The notes under the pieces are model-generated. The model did no database searches. It was not told the DNA's origin and saw only the letters and a list, made by a program, of their open reading frames with translations. This document shows, piece by piece, positions 53,180 to 64,000 of a DNA stretch of 64,000 nucleotides (the first letter of the stretch is position 1; each line of letters begins with the position of its first letter). Made by a program: the position numbers and the translations under genes. Source of the DNA: Epiperipatus broadwayi (Eukaryota; Onychophora; Udeonychophora; Euonychophora; Peripatidae); contig JAQFVV010012573.1 in assembly GCA_028023455.1 (NCBI GenBank), positions 1,486,815 through 1,550,814 of the forward strand. The letters are read 5' to 3'.

Positions 53180-54320
53180 AACTGGTAAAACAAATATATT
53201 AAAAACCATTTCAAACGCATAGAAATATTTCTTTTTAATGCTAAGTTATTTCTACCCAAAATATTCCATCTAAGTTTAATTCTATGATTAATTCTATCCA
53301 TTATATTTCTATATGTATTAATAATTTAGACCAAGATATTTGTAATTTTTAATTTCTTCTAATTTATGATAATTAATCTTTTATTTCTTCTATTGAGAAA
53401 ATTAATTGAATATTCTATTAGTCTTTTTATAATTTATTCTTAGTCCTACTTTTTTATTTTTGTGTCCCTAAAGCATTAATTGTATAAACAATTATATTAT
53501 CTTCAAAATCTAAATGGCTTAAATAATTTCTATGTATTTTGATTCTCTTAGTGTTTCATTTAATCCATAAAATACTTTTTGTAAAACTGATGTGAAAAGT
53601 TTTGTAGATAGAGAATCACTTTGTTGTATATTTTTTTCAATGTTAATCTTTTTAGTGACACTACGTAATCTAATCAACAATTTATAGTATTTTTATAAAT
53701 ATTCTTCAGAATATGATAGAATATCCTTTTCGATGTTAATTTTATATATCTCATCATGAAAGCTAATCACTGCTTTTACATATTGATAAATATTTTTTAG
53801 AATATGACAATATCTCATTCCTAGATCTTGATGATCCAAAGTTTTAAATGACCCTGCAAATATTTATAGAATCAAATACCCTATCATAATGTGTAAATCC
53901 AAATCCAAATTGCAACTCTGTTAGATGTTCTTTTGTATAATTTTTCTCAATACTTGGATGTGATCCATTGCACTAATCTTACTGGTTATTTTTTGTTTCA
54001 TTTGTGTCTAAATTAATCTTTAGAGAATTGTGTTGTAATTATCTTGTTAAAAATCTTTTATAAAATTGATAAAAGATTGATAGGTCTATAATTTTTATTA
54101 TTTTAATCACATTTTTTAAATATCAATATTCTATTGCATTTTTTCAGTCATCTAATACATCTTTATCATTTAGACATTTACTATATATTTTTTGTCAATA
54201 TTTTTCTATTTTTTCATCTGATTTTTTTAAAATATCAATAATAATTACATCTTTTCTTAAAGATTCTCTTTTTTACTTTCAAAAGGCTTTACTGAATTAT
54301 AAATTCACAAAACTGTTTTT
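53180..54320 (-). pseudogene. RTE-type LINE remnant, reverse transcriptase part (copy 2)
   Basis: Minus-strand reading: near 53540-53640 a decayed QQSDSLSTKLFTSVLQKVFY with GLNETLRES corresponds to the RT phrase GVRQGD.ISPKLFT..L..VF; then HLDFEDNIIVYTINAL in the place of HLRFADDIVL. Near 53300-53340 NYKYLGL matches the YLGQ block, followed by INHRIKLR.NILG. The DNA also aligns with 16140-17000 of the first RTE copy (for example the shared 'ttttataaaattgataaaagatt' at 16870 and 54057). Several stops and frameshifts. No 5' endonuclease part is evident above 54320. Confidence 0.68.
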
Positions 54321-54499
54321 AGTACCACATTCATAAGATAGAGTAAAAAAGACTATGAGATTTTAAACAAAGAAAGATAAGTGGTTTATATTATATATTC
54401 TGTATCATTCTCCCATACTAGGGATGAGAAATTTATTAATCTATATGTAACAAAAAAAGAAATACAGTCTTGAAAGCAGCTTAGCATTTTGGACTGCTG

Positions 54500-56700
54500 C
54501 ATAGGATTTACATATTCCTGTGTACATCATTGCATTAATATCTTTTTTGATTTTAATTATTTAGTTATCATTTTTTAATAGTAAGACATGTCATAAATTT
54601 GAACAAAGTCACATTAGTGGCCATGTGTCTGAATAAATATTAGTTGGTGAAATTCTTTCATCCCTTATGTAAATAATATCCATTTGATTCCTAAATGTAT
54701 TAGATTGCTTTCTTGTATTTGAACCATACATAACTATACATCTGGTACACCATAAAAAGAGTATTATAAATATGTGGGTTTAAATGTGGTGCATAAATAT
54801 GTTTTTTAAATGTATTGAGAAGTATATTATATTGTAATTTTTATTTTTAAATATTTTGGGAATACCAGATATTATTAAACATGGAGAACATGAATAGAAA
54901 ATGTCATCATGTTTCTGATTCTATCTGATGTAGTTTACATATGTCTTCAATGTTAGTGCAGTTCCTGTTATATCTGTAAAAATAAAGGGTGAGAAGGGCT
55001 TCAAGATTTAGTTTTAGGAGAAAATAGTATTTTGATTCCAGTCAACTGCTTATTGAATATGTTTAAAAAGAATTTGTTATTATCATTGGATAGGGGATTA
55101 TGGAATGAATATACATCCCAGTATTTAATTTTATTCTTGAGAAGACAATATATTAAATTGGGAATGCATAATAAAGAAGGAATTAACTTGATCGACTAAT
55201 TGCATATGAATGGCATACTGACTGTGGGTGTAATTTTAAAAACTATTTGTAGATATGGAAATATCCTTGCACATGATGATATAAGATTAGTGTAATTTTA
55301 AAAACTATTTGTAGATATGGAAATATCCTTGCACATGATTAAGTGTTTTTGAATTTGAAATTTTTTTAAAAAATATAAACCAAATCCATTTTGGGATAGA
55401 AAGTGCAGAATCCAACTTAGGAATATTAATGTGACCTGCCCCTCCCCCCCACAACAATTTCCTACACATTGAGTACAGTTTAGACATAAAAGAGCTTTTG
55501 TGTATATTATTATAGCTGTATAGTGTGTGACTCATGCCATTATTAGGAAATTGAAAAGGGCCACTTTGCCCTAAAGCATTAAATATGATTTGGAAAGAGA
55601 ATTAATTATATTCTCAACTTTATTCATTAGTTTTCCCTGTATCTATGATTACATTTCAGAATTATTCAAATAAAAATGAAATCCCACAAATGAGATAGGT
55701 TTTCATTTGGAGTACTGCTCATGTTCACATCCTGAGTATGTAGACCATGCACTAGATTTTTAAAATTTGAATTCCAGTTTATATTTGTCTGAGTAATTAT
55801 ACTAGTTGTGGTATCTGTTTTTTAGTTGGCAGAAAGATTGTTTAGTTATCCATGCATGCAATACTTGAAACATTTGCTTTCATTCCAGATATAAATATTT
55901 CAGTCATCTCAAAGAGCACTTAATGGTAAATCTTGTGGAATTGAGTTAATGTAATGAATGATGGTGAGTACTTCTCACTAAATGTTATCTGAATTTCTTG
56001 ACTTAAAAAAAAGATTTGTAATCCAGTAGATTAATGCCATAGGTGTTGATGTATCTATTATTGCATTAATTAAAATATTAATTGATATCACATCAAATGC
56101 TGATTTAATCATATCCAGCTGAACTATAACTGGTCCATATTTCTTTCTGTTTTTGACTGCATTGATTACAGTCTTATATAAAAATGCTGCTTTTCCGGTT
56201 GTTGAACCTTTCTTTGCAAGCTGTGTTTTTCACAGCATTGGTAAAATTCAAGGTTTGAAACAATATTTAATGACTGCTTCTAAGGTTTTAATCTCACATG
56301 GATTTATTGATATGAGTTAGAGGTTTTGGAATGTGGTTATATTTCCCTTCTTCTTAACAAATGGAACCAGGGTGATGGAAAAAAATCCATGTATATGATA
56401 GATGCTGTTCATTAGAAAGTTAGCTAAATTTGTCAGGTATTTTTCTGTGAATTAATTTAAATGTCTGAATACAAAACAAGATATTCCATGTGTCCCTGGA
56501 TGACATGAGTTTGGCATTGCAGTAAGTTTTTATTCAAACTCTGTTGGTATAAAAGTTATATTGTCTTTTGTCCTAGAAAGTTTTGTAATGGGTTAAATTT
56601 TTTTCCCTTTTTGTAATATGAATAAAGTGGTTCTAGCATGTTGTCACTTGCATTGATTTGCTCTTCTATTTTGATTGCTATCAGAATGCAGTTTAGTAAA
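54500..56700 (-). pseudogene. APE-type LINE, reverse transcriptase and C-terminal region
   Basis: Minus strand, downstream of the endonuclease at 57319-58162. Near 56030-56240 the translation gives KKGSTTGKAAFLYKTVINA then VIVQLDMIKSAFDVISINIL, an RT motif A region with D at 'LDMIKSAFD'. Around 56330-56390 VTLVPFVKKKGKYNHIPKP corresponds to the start of the RT. Near 55380-55480 the phrase SKLYSMCRKLLWGGGAGHI with NIPKLDSAL resembles the 'FLWGG......PK..GGLGI' block near the C-terminus of many LINE proteins, and 54920-54990 gives LLTLYFYRYNRNCTNIED. Many stops. The clade cannot be fixed by eye. Confidence 0.6.
55228..55339. repeat. Perfect 50-bp tandem duplication (offset 62 bp)
   Basis: 55228-55277 and 55290-55339 are identical over 50 bases (starts GTGTAATTTTAAAAACTATT, ends CCTTGCACATGAT), separated by 12 bases. 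The lack of differences inside an otherwise decayed LINE shows that the duplication is recent. Confidence 0.92.
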
Positions 56701-56728
56701 ACTTTCTCTAGTGTCCAATAAATGCATT

Positions 56729-56736
56729 GCCTAGAT
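56729..56736 (+). repeat. 8-bp target-site duplication (gcctagat), left
   Basis: Identical to 57105-57112 and flanking the hAT MITE. Confidence 0.85.
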
Positions 56737-57104
56737 CAAGGGTCCCCAACCTTTTTGCACTTAAGAGCACATTCTATAATACTGGCCAGCTGGTGGGCAC
56801 CATTTATTTTTTCAATGTAAATTTATAGTTGAATATTGTTAATAATACACATAATGTACAAAAAAATATTTATTTCAAAAATAAAATTTTAACATACAAT
56901 TAATGTTTATATTTTTACACTGTAAAAGTATAGTATGCCCTACAATTTGATTACAATATAATACAATAATTTATAAGACATTTTAAAAATTAAATTTATT
57001 TGTATCAGATAAATAATTTTTTATTGTGTTCAGATAGCAGCGGGCACACATAAAATGGTCTGCAGGCACCATGGTGCCCGCAGGCATAGGGTTGGGGACC
57101 CCTG
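56737..57104. mobile_element. hAT MITE, 368 bp
   Basis: Left terminus CAAGGGTCCCCAACC and the reverse complement of the right terminus CAGGGGTCCCCAACC match at 14 of 15 bases; the subterminal gcgggcac/ggtgcccgc motifs are also mirrored. 8-bp duplications gcctagat on both sides. No coding content. The CAGGGGTCCCCAACC end type is found in widely distributed animal hAT families. It was inserted in the minus-strand LINE between the endonuclease and RT regions. Confidence 0.92.
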
Positions 57105-57112
57105 GCCTAGAT
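57105..57112 (+). repeat. 8-bp target-site duplication (gcctagat), right
   Basis: Partner of 56729-56736. Confidence 0.85.
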
Positions 57113-57318
57113 CATGTGGATTTGATTCAGGTATATATTTTCACTTCTTTATTACCAGATATTATTTAAGTGAGTTACAAGCTGACCAATAGGCTTTCAT
57201 CAGGGCTATTACATTTGCACAGCTTTCTACTATGGTAGCATTAAGTGTAATTCTCTTGTGCAATTCATCTGCATGTGTTAAAACCTTTGAAGAGGATGTT
57301 TGGTTTTTTGTTATTGTA

Positions 57319-58162
57319 TTAACTGATACATGAAATTATATTCACAAAGGAAATCCATGATTGAACAGAGTCTATTTCCAAGTCACAAATTTTGAATAAT
57401 GATATATATATTTCTGAGAAGAGATATTCTTTAGTCCACCCTGAGAGCATTATTCTAATAGCTTTACCTGTTGTGATAAGTCTGTATGAGAAATTATTTT
57501 TAAGACAGACCATGGCAGCATAAAAATATGAAAAAGATGAGTTTTTGAGTGATATGCTGATCATGTGCTGCAATGGTGGTGAATAAAAAACAAGACCAAT
57601 TGAAAATGAGTATCTGTCATTGTTGGAGATGGAGATCTGTGAAAAAAGCCTTCTCCAGACATGAGAAGAAATTCCAGGAGATATAACCACTTTTTTTTTT
57701 TTTACAAATTTATTGTACAGTATGTTAAAAACTTCTATTAGAATTATAAAATGTATTGAGAATGCAAATTTTGAGTTTAATGTATGTATAAATCTATTAA
57801 TTATTATTTTACATAGATGAATGTACAGGTATGCTATGTTAAGTGTTATTCTTTTGTGATTTAGTGTAACAATTAGCATGTATGCATCAATATATTTTAT
57901 TTGAAATGAGCTGAATGGACAGGTTTTGTTTATTGCAATTTTAGTTCCACCTGAAGGTAATAATACTGGTTTGGAAAATAAAGAATATTCTTGATTATCA
58001 TAAAATTTTGATGGCTCCGTTTGTGATTTGTTGTATATCTTAGTTTCCAGCAAGCCAATTATATGTGACTGAATAATACAAAGCCATTTTTTATGTTGAT
58101 GGTTTTTTATAAAGTTTAATCCTCTGATATTGATAGATCCTATTTTTGTTAATATTCTGTCT
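57319..58162 (-). CDS. APE-type LINE endonuclease domain, open frame
   Basis: Open for about 280 codons on the minus strand. Near the start (about 58100-58145) it reads SINIRGLNFIKNHQHKKW, the 'NIRGLN' first motif of apurinic-type LINE endonucleases with its metal-site Asn. LLETKI (about 58040-58055) is the second motif with the catalytic Glu. LPSGGTKIAINK (about 57930-57965) corresponds to the 'GG..I' strand, and ITLNIAYLYIHL (about 57825-57860) to the '.I.NVYAP' strand. Further on, RYSFSIGLVFYSPPLQHMI is where the family has YTFYSP..H..SRID, so the catalytic Asp and DH motifs look altered (the C-terminal 'SDH' is not visible). The frame is preceded directly by a TAA at its 5' side and has no clear own start, so this is a surviving stretch of a larger ORF2. 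It nicks target DNA for retrotransposition in intact elements. Confidence 0.62.
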
Positions 58163-58398
58163 TATTTAGTGCAGAGATCTAAATAATAAAGAAATATATT
58201 TATGTTACCTGTTTTGTTTTATCCAAATATATTAGGCCCTCATGTGACAACTGTAGAGATTTATTATAAGCAATTACATTTAAATGTAACTCATTTATCT
58301 CTGTTATATTGACTGGCTCCTCATTTAAAGAATTGTTTGCATCAGAATCTGACAAGTTTATATTTTAATTTTTAACTTTATTAAGAAATACAGAGTCT

Positions 58399-59290
58399 GT
58401 GGTATGTCTGTTTCACTTAATCCTGGGATTTGCAAATCAATTTTTCTTTCTTTTTTCTTGCATGGCAGACAACCTGGTTTGTGTTTATAGTCAGTGTATT
58501 TATATCCATGTCTGTGTAAGATGGACCAAATATTGTTGTCTCTATATTTTGTATAGACTTGTTTATTATAATTGCTTCTGTAAGAATTTGTTTACTAATT
58601 TCACTGGTATCTTTTTGTGATATGAAAACATTTTGATCTGATAGTTGACCTTTTCTTTGAATCTTATCATGGCAATATATATTCTGTATTTTACTATGTG
58701 AGTCATTGATGCTAACATCAGTTATACCAGTGAATGATTTTTCTACTGCAGAATGTTGCATATCATTATTTGTATCATTTTTCTTTCTGCACTGATATGT
58801 TGATGTGGCTCTCAATTCATAGTGTGGGCATTTAATTTTTGGAGAAGTACTTATGACATGACCTCTTTACTTACACTTTAAACACTATCATTTGATTCCA
58901 TGTATTATTAAGAAGAGCATTGTTTTTTGTGTCAGTAATTAGTGTAGGGATGTTATTTGGATTAATGTTTTTGTTTAAATGCAGTTTAAAATAATAATTA
59001 ATACTCAAGATTAGTATAGGGGTATATTTTAGCTACATAGGTTGAAATATTATCACTGATAAAAAAGGCTTCATTAATTTCTTTAAGTCATTAATGTCAT
59101 AATTTAAATAGGTGTTTTTTGTAATTCTGGCTACACAATTTTCTCTATTCTGATCTACTTTAATTAATCTATATTTTTCCAGCATGTAAATCATTTTTTC
59201 AAATCTATTTCTTTGTCCTTCATCAAAAAATTTGATAGTAATATATCTGGGATTTGGTGAATCAGCAATCCATAGTATGGAGTTCCACAT
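58399..59290 (-). pseudogene. LINE ORF1-like region with zinc knuckle
   Basis: Two minus-strand frames upstream of the endonuclease. 59290-59033 encodes 85 residues including a basic/charged stretch, YITIKFFDEGQRNRFEKMIY then MLEKYRLIKV, of the kind seen in ORF1 RNA-binding domains. Around 58890-58800 the translation reads CLKCK..GHVISTSPKIKCP, a CCHC-type zinc knuckle followed by a second Cys/His pair. The last frame (58815-58417) is 132 residues of polar, Ser/Thr/Asn/Gln-rich sequence. Its position and content fit ORF1 (gag-like) of the same LINE. Stops between the frames show decay. Confidence 0.5.
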
Positions 59291-60149
59291 GTTGTTTACG
59301 TAATCACTTCATACAGTAAATGATTTTAAATAAGCAAATAGTTTATACTTTGTGGCTAATTATGAATCAAAATATCTAAAATGTGCTAACATGCACAAGC
59401 ACACAAAGCTAAAAATAGAAATCTGTAGAGGGTGAAATTTATATATGTAATCGCTAGCATAATTGAGCAATCTGTAAAAAAATGTTTAAAGAAAAATAAA
59501 GATATTTCAATATTGTTACATTGAAGACCTCTGAAATTCTGCCTACACTTTCCTCCATCCTGGCTTCTTCCATCACATTGATAAGCTTTTGCAGTGTATC
59601 TGTTAGTACATCTAACAAGGTCATCCATTATTGATCTATTTTTATCAATAAAAAATTACATTATTATTGTGCTTTCTTCCAGAATTATGTGGCAATAATG
59701 TTGAATCTTTCATTGCTTCTGAATATGAACATAATTTCACTTTGCATGTGGAGTTCATGGTTTTTCATGACAAATGTTTGAGGTCAAATCCTCTTATGAG
59801 GAGTTTTCAAATCGACTTGTGTAATAAATTTTTTCTGATCTCCAATGCTTAACAACAATTATGTTTTATTCTTAATACTATCCAATGGTTTGATAATATG
59901 TAAAGGATCAAATAAACTTACTGTAACTGTGATATAATTTCACATTTTATCTCTTTAAAAGCTTAGCAATTTACAAAATTTAGTAATCATAGGAACATCT
60001 CTTTTTATTTTTTCCCAGTTCTCTAGAATTATTTCATACATAGCTAACTCTCTTTTTAGTAATAATTCCATCTTTATTGTTGAAACAACTTTTTTTAAAA
60101 TTTCAAAATGTTGGTTTACACTTTTGAGTCTTTTATTCATTTCTATAGC

Positions 60150-60330
60150 TTTCCTTTACCAATTCACAATGATTGTATTGTTGGAGAGGTGATAAGATTG
60201 AAGCCTGTCTATTAAAGTTTAAGGAATTGCTTATAAGCCAAGCACTGATTGTATATATGTGTGGGAAAATATGATCTGGCCCAACTAATGAGTACTGGTT
60301 CTCGCTTATATTGGGGATCATTTATTTTTT
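60150..60330 (+). repeat. Fragment of composite repeat family 2
   Basis: Aligns to 24445-24590: shared GTCTATTAAAGT, 'taagc.gagcactgattg' and CTGATTGTATATATGTGTGG, then 'ctgg.ccaactga.ga'. Only the right-arm portion is present. Confidence 0.75.
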
Positions 60331-61083
60331 CCACATGGGTATAGTTATGCACATGGTTAATTGAGATGGAATGAAGAATAAATACAAACTGAAAAACCTA
60401 ACTTCTAATTCCTCTATTTACTATAGTAAACATTCAGTATACTGAATGAATAGTTTTATTATATATATATATTAGGCCTATCTCATTACATTTTTAACTT
60501 ATTTATACATATATTTTTGAAAAAGTTAGTAAAACAAAATCATATTATAGATAATTTTTAAAAAAGGAAATATAATAGATTGGTTATTATGTTCTTAGAA
60601 ACAAATGAATTTTGAAAGATATACTCGAAATGTTTGTAATGACAAAAAAAAAATGTCAAAGGGTAAAAAGTCTTGAAGAAATAATTAACTAAATAGTTAA
60701 AATAAAGAGTTAGAAAGGAGAACATAGAAAATGTGGTTTTTGAGATTATATGGAATCTACAACAGAAGGTGATCTACTATAACAATAATATATGCAAATA
60801 ACAATAATAAATTGTAGCATTATAACTTAGCGCGGCAAATAAAAAGCAAATAATTCATTTAGTTTATAGCTTCTAAGTATTGTTAAATGAAAAAAAAATC
60901 TGAGTGCATTACATACACACGTACACACGCGCGCGCACTCTCACACACATATTGAATTGTAACAACTGTAATTGTACTGTAATAAAACAATTTAAAAAGA
61001 AAAACATTGCAATTCAACTTATTAAATCCGTCGCTAGCTTTTCTTTGCTCACCCCCTCCCCCACTTTTTTTTTTTTTTTTCAG

Positions 61084-61132
61084 ATAAGTACGATGAGAGT
61101 CTCCGTAAAAAAGTTCAGATGTTTTGCTGGAG
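61084..61132 (+). other. Weak candidate exon
   Basis: A very strong polypyrimidine tract (16 or so T) ending in CAG at 61083 is followed by 49 bases containing ATG and an open frame (MRVSVKKFRCFAG) and then GTGATA, a plausible donor. The patch has more CpG than its surroundings. No homology recognised. The frame is too short to decide. Confidence 0.15.
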
Positions 61133-62998
61133 GTGATACGTATTGTATTAAAAGTTTCAATGTTATTTTTCTTTCTTTATTTTCCCTTTTTTATTATGGT
61201 TCTTTAAATATGTGAAAGTTTTCATTGTGTAGTTGAATTTAATGAAATGATGGCTTAATTTATTGTTCCTACAACTAAGCAGAATAATGATGCTAGTTAG
61301 AGTCACGTGAAAGCATTTTAAAAGTCTGTGATAAGTTTGGCATTTGCATATTAAAAAATAGTTTGATGTCCACACATTTCTACTATATACACATTCATTT
61401 TGCGTTGCACGTGAACTTATATTTTAAAGTAATATTACGTGAAAAAATGAAATACAATAATATTATAAAAAGTAAAATTTTTAGTAATTAATATGGAGAT
61501 AAATAACTAAATACGTCCCAAAAATTTTTAATATAAGAAAATGAAAAAAAAATATTGAAAATATTATTTTTGTTGTTGTTATTGATAATTTTATATTAAA
61601 TGCTTCAAGTGGGCAGTGATTTCTGACGATTACATAAATAGCATTTCTTCAGAATAATCTAACATCTGTTTGGGTTTTCAGGCTGCTCAAAGATAAAGTC
61701 TTTGTTGTGATAATGAAAAAAATCCAATTCATTATTGCTTGTTATCTTCACTTTTTAACATTAATTTTTTTCAAGCATTATACATTTTTCTAATTAATTT
61801 AGATTGCCTCATATGACCAAAATAAGTCAATTTCACCTTGGCCATTTGCATTTGAAAAAATTGACTGAATTTGTTACATAAAACTTTCAAAGTATTGAGA
61901 ACAAAAGTAAATTATTCATTCATTTACTTTTTTTTTACTGAAGGTATTAATAATCTTACAATGTCTAGATGGCGCTTTAGCTTGTGATCTTGGTTGAAGC
62001 AAGTAAATTTTTGGGTAATTGAATTTCCAAGTAAACTAATCAAACCTTCCAATGATGAGTAAAGTAGTGTTTGATTATTTTGATTCTAAATTTACTTACA
62101 TTTTCTTTTTCTTTTTTAGATAAAGTTAGGTTGAAAGAAATAAGTATCACATGAAAAAAATATTGCCTGTATAGTGGGCTATTTGAAATATAAATGTGAT
62201 GCTGCATTTCTTCAGATTTTGTTTAAAGCTAAATGGTGAAAAAACAAAATTTATTCAGCAGGTTACTTGATAGTCAGATGGTAGTTAGGTGATAAAATCT
62301 TCATGGCTTTCCATTATTTTTATTCACTTGGTAAGTAATAGTTGGATATCCTTTCCCAATTAATAATTAAATGTGTATCTCAATTGCTTATGAATAAATT
62401 TGAAAACACTTAAGGTTCTTAGAATGTTGTTCTAAGCTGTCTAAAAAAATATAACTGCTATCTAATCGATATAAAGCTAATAAATGAGATAGCATTTGAT
62501 ATTTTCTCACATGATTTAATTAAAACAGTTTGTAAAAAAAAATACGTGTATATATATTTAAAAAAGCAATATTAATAAAGATAAAAATAATATGATTTAG
62601 GAAACATGTCATTGAATAATATTTCAGTTTTAAAACTGATGAATTCAGTGAAAAACTTAACATTAAAGTAAGGTTTTTTCTGAATATGACAATTAGTTAA
62701 TAATCTTTTAAGAAATTCCTACTATACTTATTTCTTTTATTTATATTAAATATTAGCCAATAATGTTCAATTTCAGCTTTATTTTATCAATTATAGAATT
62801 GCTTTTTCTTAATAAACGTTTCACTTTTTAGTAATTATTTCAGCATTAATCCTGTAATGGCTCCTGTAATGTTAATGTCAATCTATTGAAGCAGTAGCAA
62901 CTCTCTCTCTTCAAACAATAGTCGCACTCAGTGCAAACCATACATATCAATGAATGCTAGAAGGTTTGTGCATCGAAATCTATATCTATTACTTATTC

Positions 62999-63055
62999 AT
63001 CCAATATCCTTGTATTAGTTTCTAGTTCGGTCTTCATCAATAAAGAGACTTGGAT
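62999..63055 (-). ncRNA. Hammerhead ribozyme motif, degraded
   Basis: Minus strand: CUGAUGA has become TTGATGA, GAAAC is kept, cleavage triplet altered (ATAC). The outer stem TCCAA/TTGGA is kept. Predicted inactive. Confidence 0.6.
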
Positions 63056-63680
63056 CTGAGACTACTGCACCTAGATCTTTGGATGTAATCCAATCAGCTA
63101 CTTTTAACTTTTTAGTTAACTATAAAGCTATGGACTCAAAAATGAAAACACAATAACGTTTTCAATCCAAATGTATTCATTTTTATAATCATACAAATTT
63201 GAACCTAGTTTGGTTTTTAATAACCATAGTCACTGACACTCTTTAGCTAGGATGGGTATTAAACCACTAAAATATCACATGCCTATCATTTCATATGTTC
63301 ATATAATCTGTTAAAACAGTAACAATTGTCTACAATCAGTGGTACCACCATTGATTACTATGGCTTGCACCAGATATCACTACTGTTTGGAGAGAGTTGC
63401 TACTATTTTAACAAATTGGTTAATCATAAGGGTTGGTAGACACATGATGTTTTAGTGGTACCATTCTTGGCCAAAGGATGATGGTGACTAGGATTATTCA
63501 AAAACCAAATACATCAAAATATATGGATATTGAACAAGGTTCAGATACAAGTGAATAAGCTTGGATTAAAAATGTAATTGTCTTTTCACTTTGGACTCAT
63601 TACTTTATACTTAACTAAAATGATAAAAGGTAGTTAATGGAGGATTGCATTAAATATAAAGATGTAGATGTAATGCTCTT

Positions 63681-63740
63681 ATGTTGAAGGCTCCTCAGTG
63701 ACAAATGCCATAATCTAGAAACTACTTTGAGAATATTGGA
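63681..63740 (+). ncRNA. Hammerhead ribozyme motif, degraded
   Basis: Plus strand: CTCCTCA kept, core changed to GTGACAA, GAAAC kept, GTC lost, TATTGGAT kept. Predicted inactive. Confidence 0.55.
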
Positions 63741-64000
63741 TCAGTAGGCACTAGATAGAGATTTTGATACATGAATCATTGGGTGGCACTATTGTTTGAA
63801 AAGAGTTCCTATTCCTTTAACATATTGTGGAAATTTAAGAAATGGTGATCATATGATGGCTTAAGGTCAATCTAGTCTAAAATTTCACAACTAGATCAAT
63901 TTCTGATGAAATAGTGGTACAGTTAAAGTAGATGTTTTAATTCTATCATAAATATTCTATTTCATTCTATTATTAAAAATTGATTCAGTACTGTTGAATA

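Larger units (their letters stand above)
59300..62880. other. AT-rich intergenic DNA
   Basis: No complete gene. Contains a fragment of composite family 2 (60150-60330) and a weak exon candidate (61084-61132), both listed. A GT/GC-alternating patch (acacgcgcgcgc) lies at about 60920-60945. Short frames at 59386-59852 and 61163-61375 are unassigned. Confidence 0.5.
62894..63830. mobile_element. Hammerhead-family PLE-like composite, copy 3
   Basis: Same family as 17744-18522 but longer. The inverted copy (62894-63310) runs from AGCAACTCTCTCTCTTC through the hammerhead region and on to 'accatagtcactgaca'. The forward copy runs from about 63343 to 63830. The forward part has the expected flanking direct repeats (TGGCTTGCACCAGATATCAC... 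at about 63361 and 'gggtggcactattgtttgaaa' at about 63780). The body includes 'gatgatggtgactaggattattcaaaaaccaaatacatcaaaatat', also present, diverged, in the 17.7-kb copy at 18145-18190. No coding content. Confidence 0.7.

Noticed and set aside
57165-57215. CTGATGAAAGCC on the minus strand, like a ribozyme core
   Set aside because: GAAAC and stem pairing are absent. It lies in LINE sequence.
57319-59290. Host gene reading for the 244- and 132-codon minus-strand frames
   Set aside because: The NIRGLN and LLETK motifs, zinc knuckle and orientation with the RT remnant place them in one LINE.

Overview
This is eukaryotic, non-coding, very AT-rich DNA, well under one third G+C by eye. It is full of (TA)n and (CTAT)n microsatellites and of transposable-element remains. 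The longest believable reading frames all belong to transposons, and I see no convincing host protein-coding gene. The element mix (Penelope-like elements with GIY-YIG, RTE-type LINEs, Merlin and hAT DNA transposons, tRNA-derived SINE pieces, PLE-like composites carrying hammerhead ribozymes) fits an invertebrate metazoan, for example a mollusc or an arachnid. The sequence alone does not settle the lineage.

Layout. 1-15.6 kb is mostly plain AT-rich DNA with a foldback element (2.65 kb), TA palindromes, a GC-rich tandem duplication (9.3 kb), a SINE tail (11.2 kb) and a three-block tetranucleotide satellite (12.46-12.85 kb). 15.7-19.0 kb is a dead RTE-type LINE on the minus strand. It is interrupted by a 779-bp inverted/direct-repeat element that has a 12-bp target-site duplication and carries hammerhead ribozymes. 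19.5-22.6 kb has direct repeats, a decayed Penelope-like copy and a TTAA-flanked piggyBac-like short element. 23.6-24.7 kb and 27.5-28.1 kb hold a second family of inverted/direct-repeat composites. 26.1-27.4 kb is a large palindrome made of two head-to-head Merlin transposase remnants. 29.1-29.9 and 32.3-33.1 kb are Penelope-like C-termini.

33.48-37.77 kb holds two different hAT elements side by side, separated and flanked by three identical copies of the 8-mer gtttaaat. 38.70 kb has an isolated, almost perfect type I hammerhead. 40.48-40.65 kb is a small CpG-rich island with E2F-like sites, the best host regulatory candidate. 41.0-41.8 kb is a (CTAT)n array next to its own decayed reverse complement. 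46.3-46.8 kb is a second hammerhead composite. 47.5-51.07 kb is a head-to-head pair of Penelope-like copies whose 3' tails contain a tRNA-like segment. 51.8-52.9 kb has two foldback elements, and 53.2-54.3 kb a second RTE remnant. 54.5-59.3 kb is an APE-type LINE on the minus strand with a largely intact endonuclease frame and a 368-bp hAT MITE inserted in it. 62.9-63.9 kb is a third hammerhead-family composite.

The most interesting system is the hammerhead set. Three copies keep the catalytic core (18.4, 38.7 and 46.4 kb), and the outer stem has changed by compensating substitutions between copies. The composites have the inverted-plus-direct repeat architecture typical of Penelope-like or retrozyme-like retroelements.
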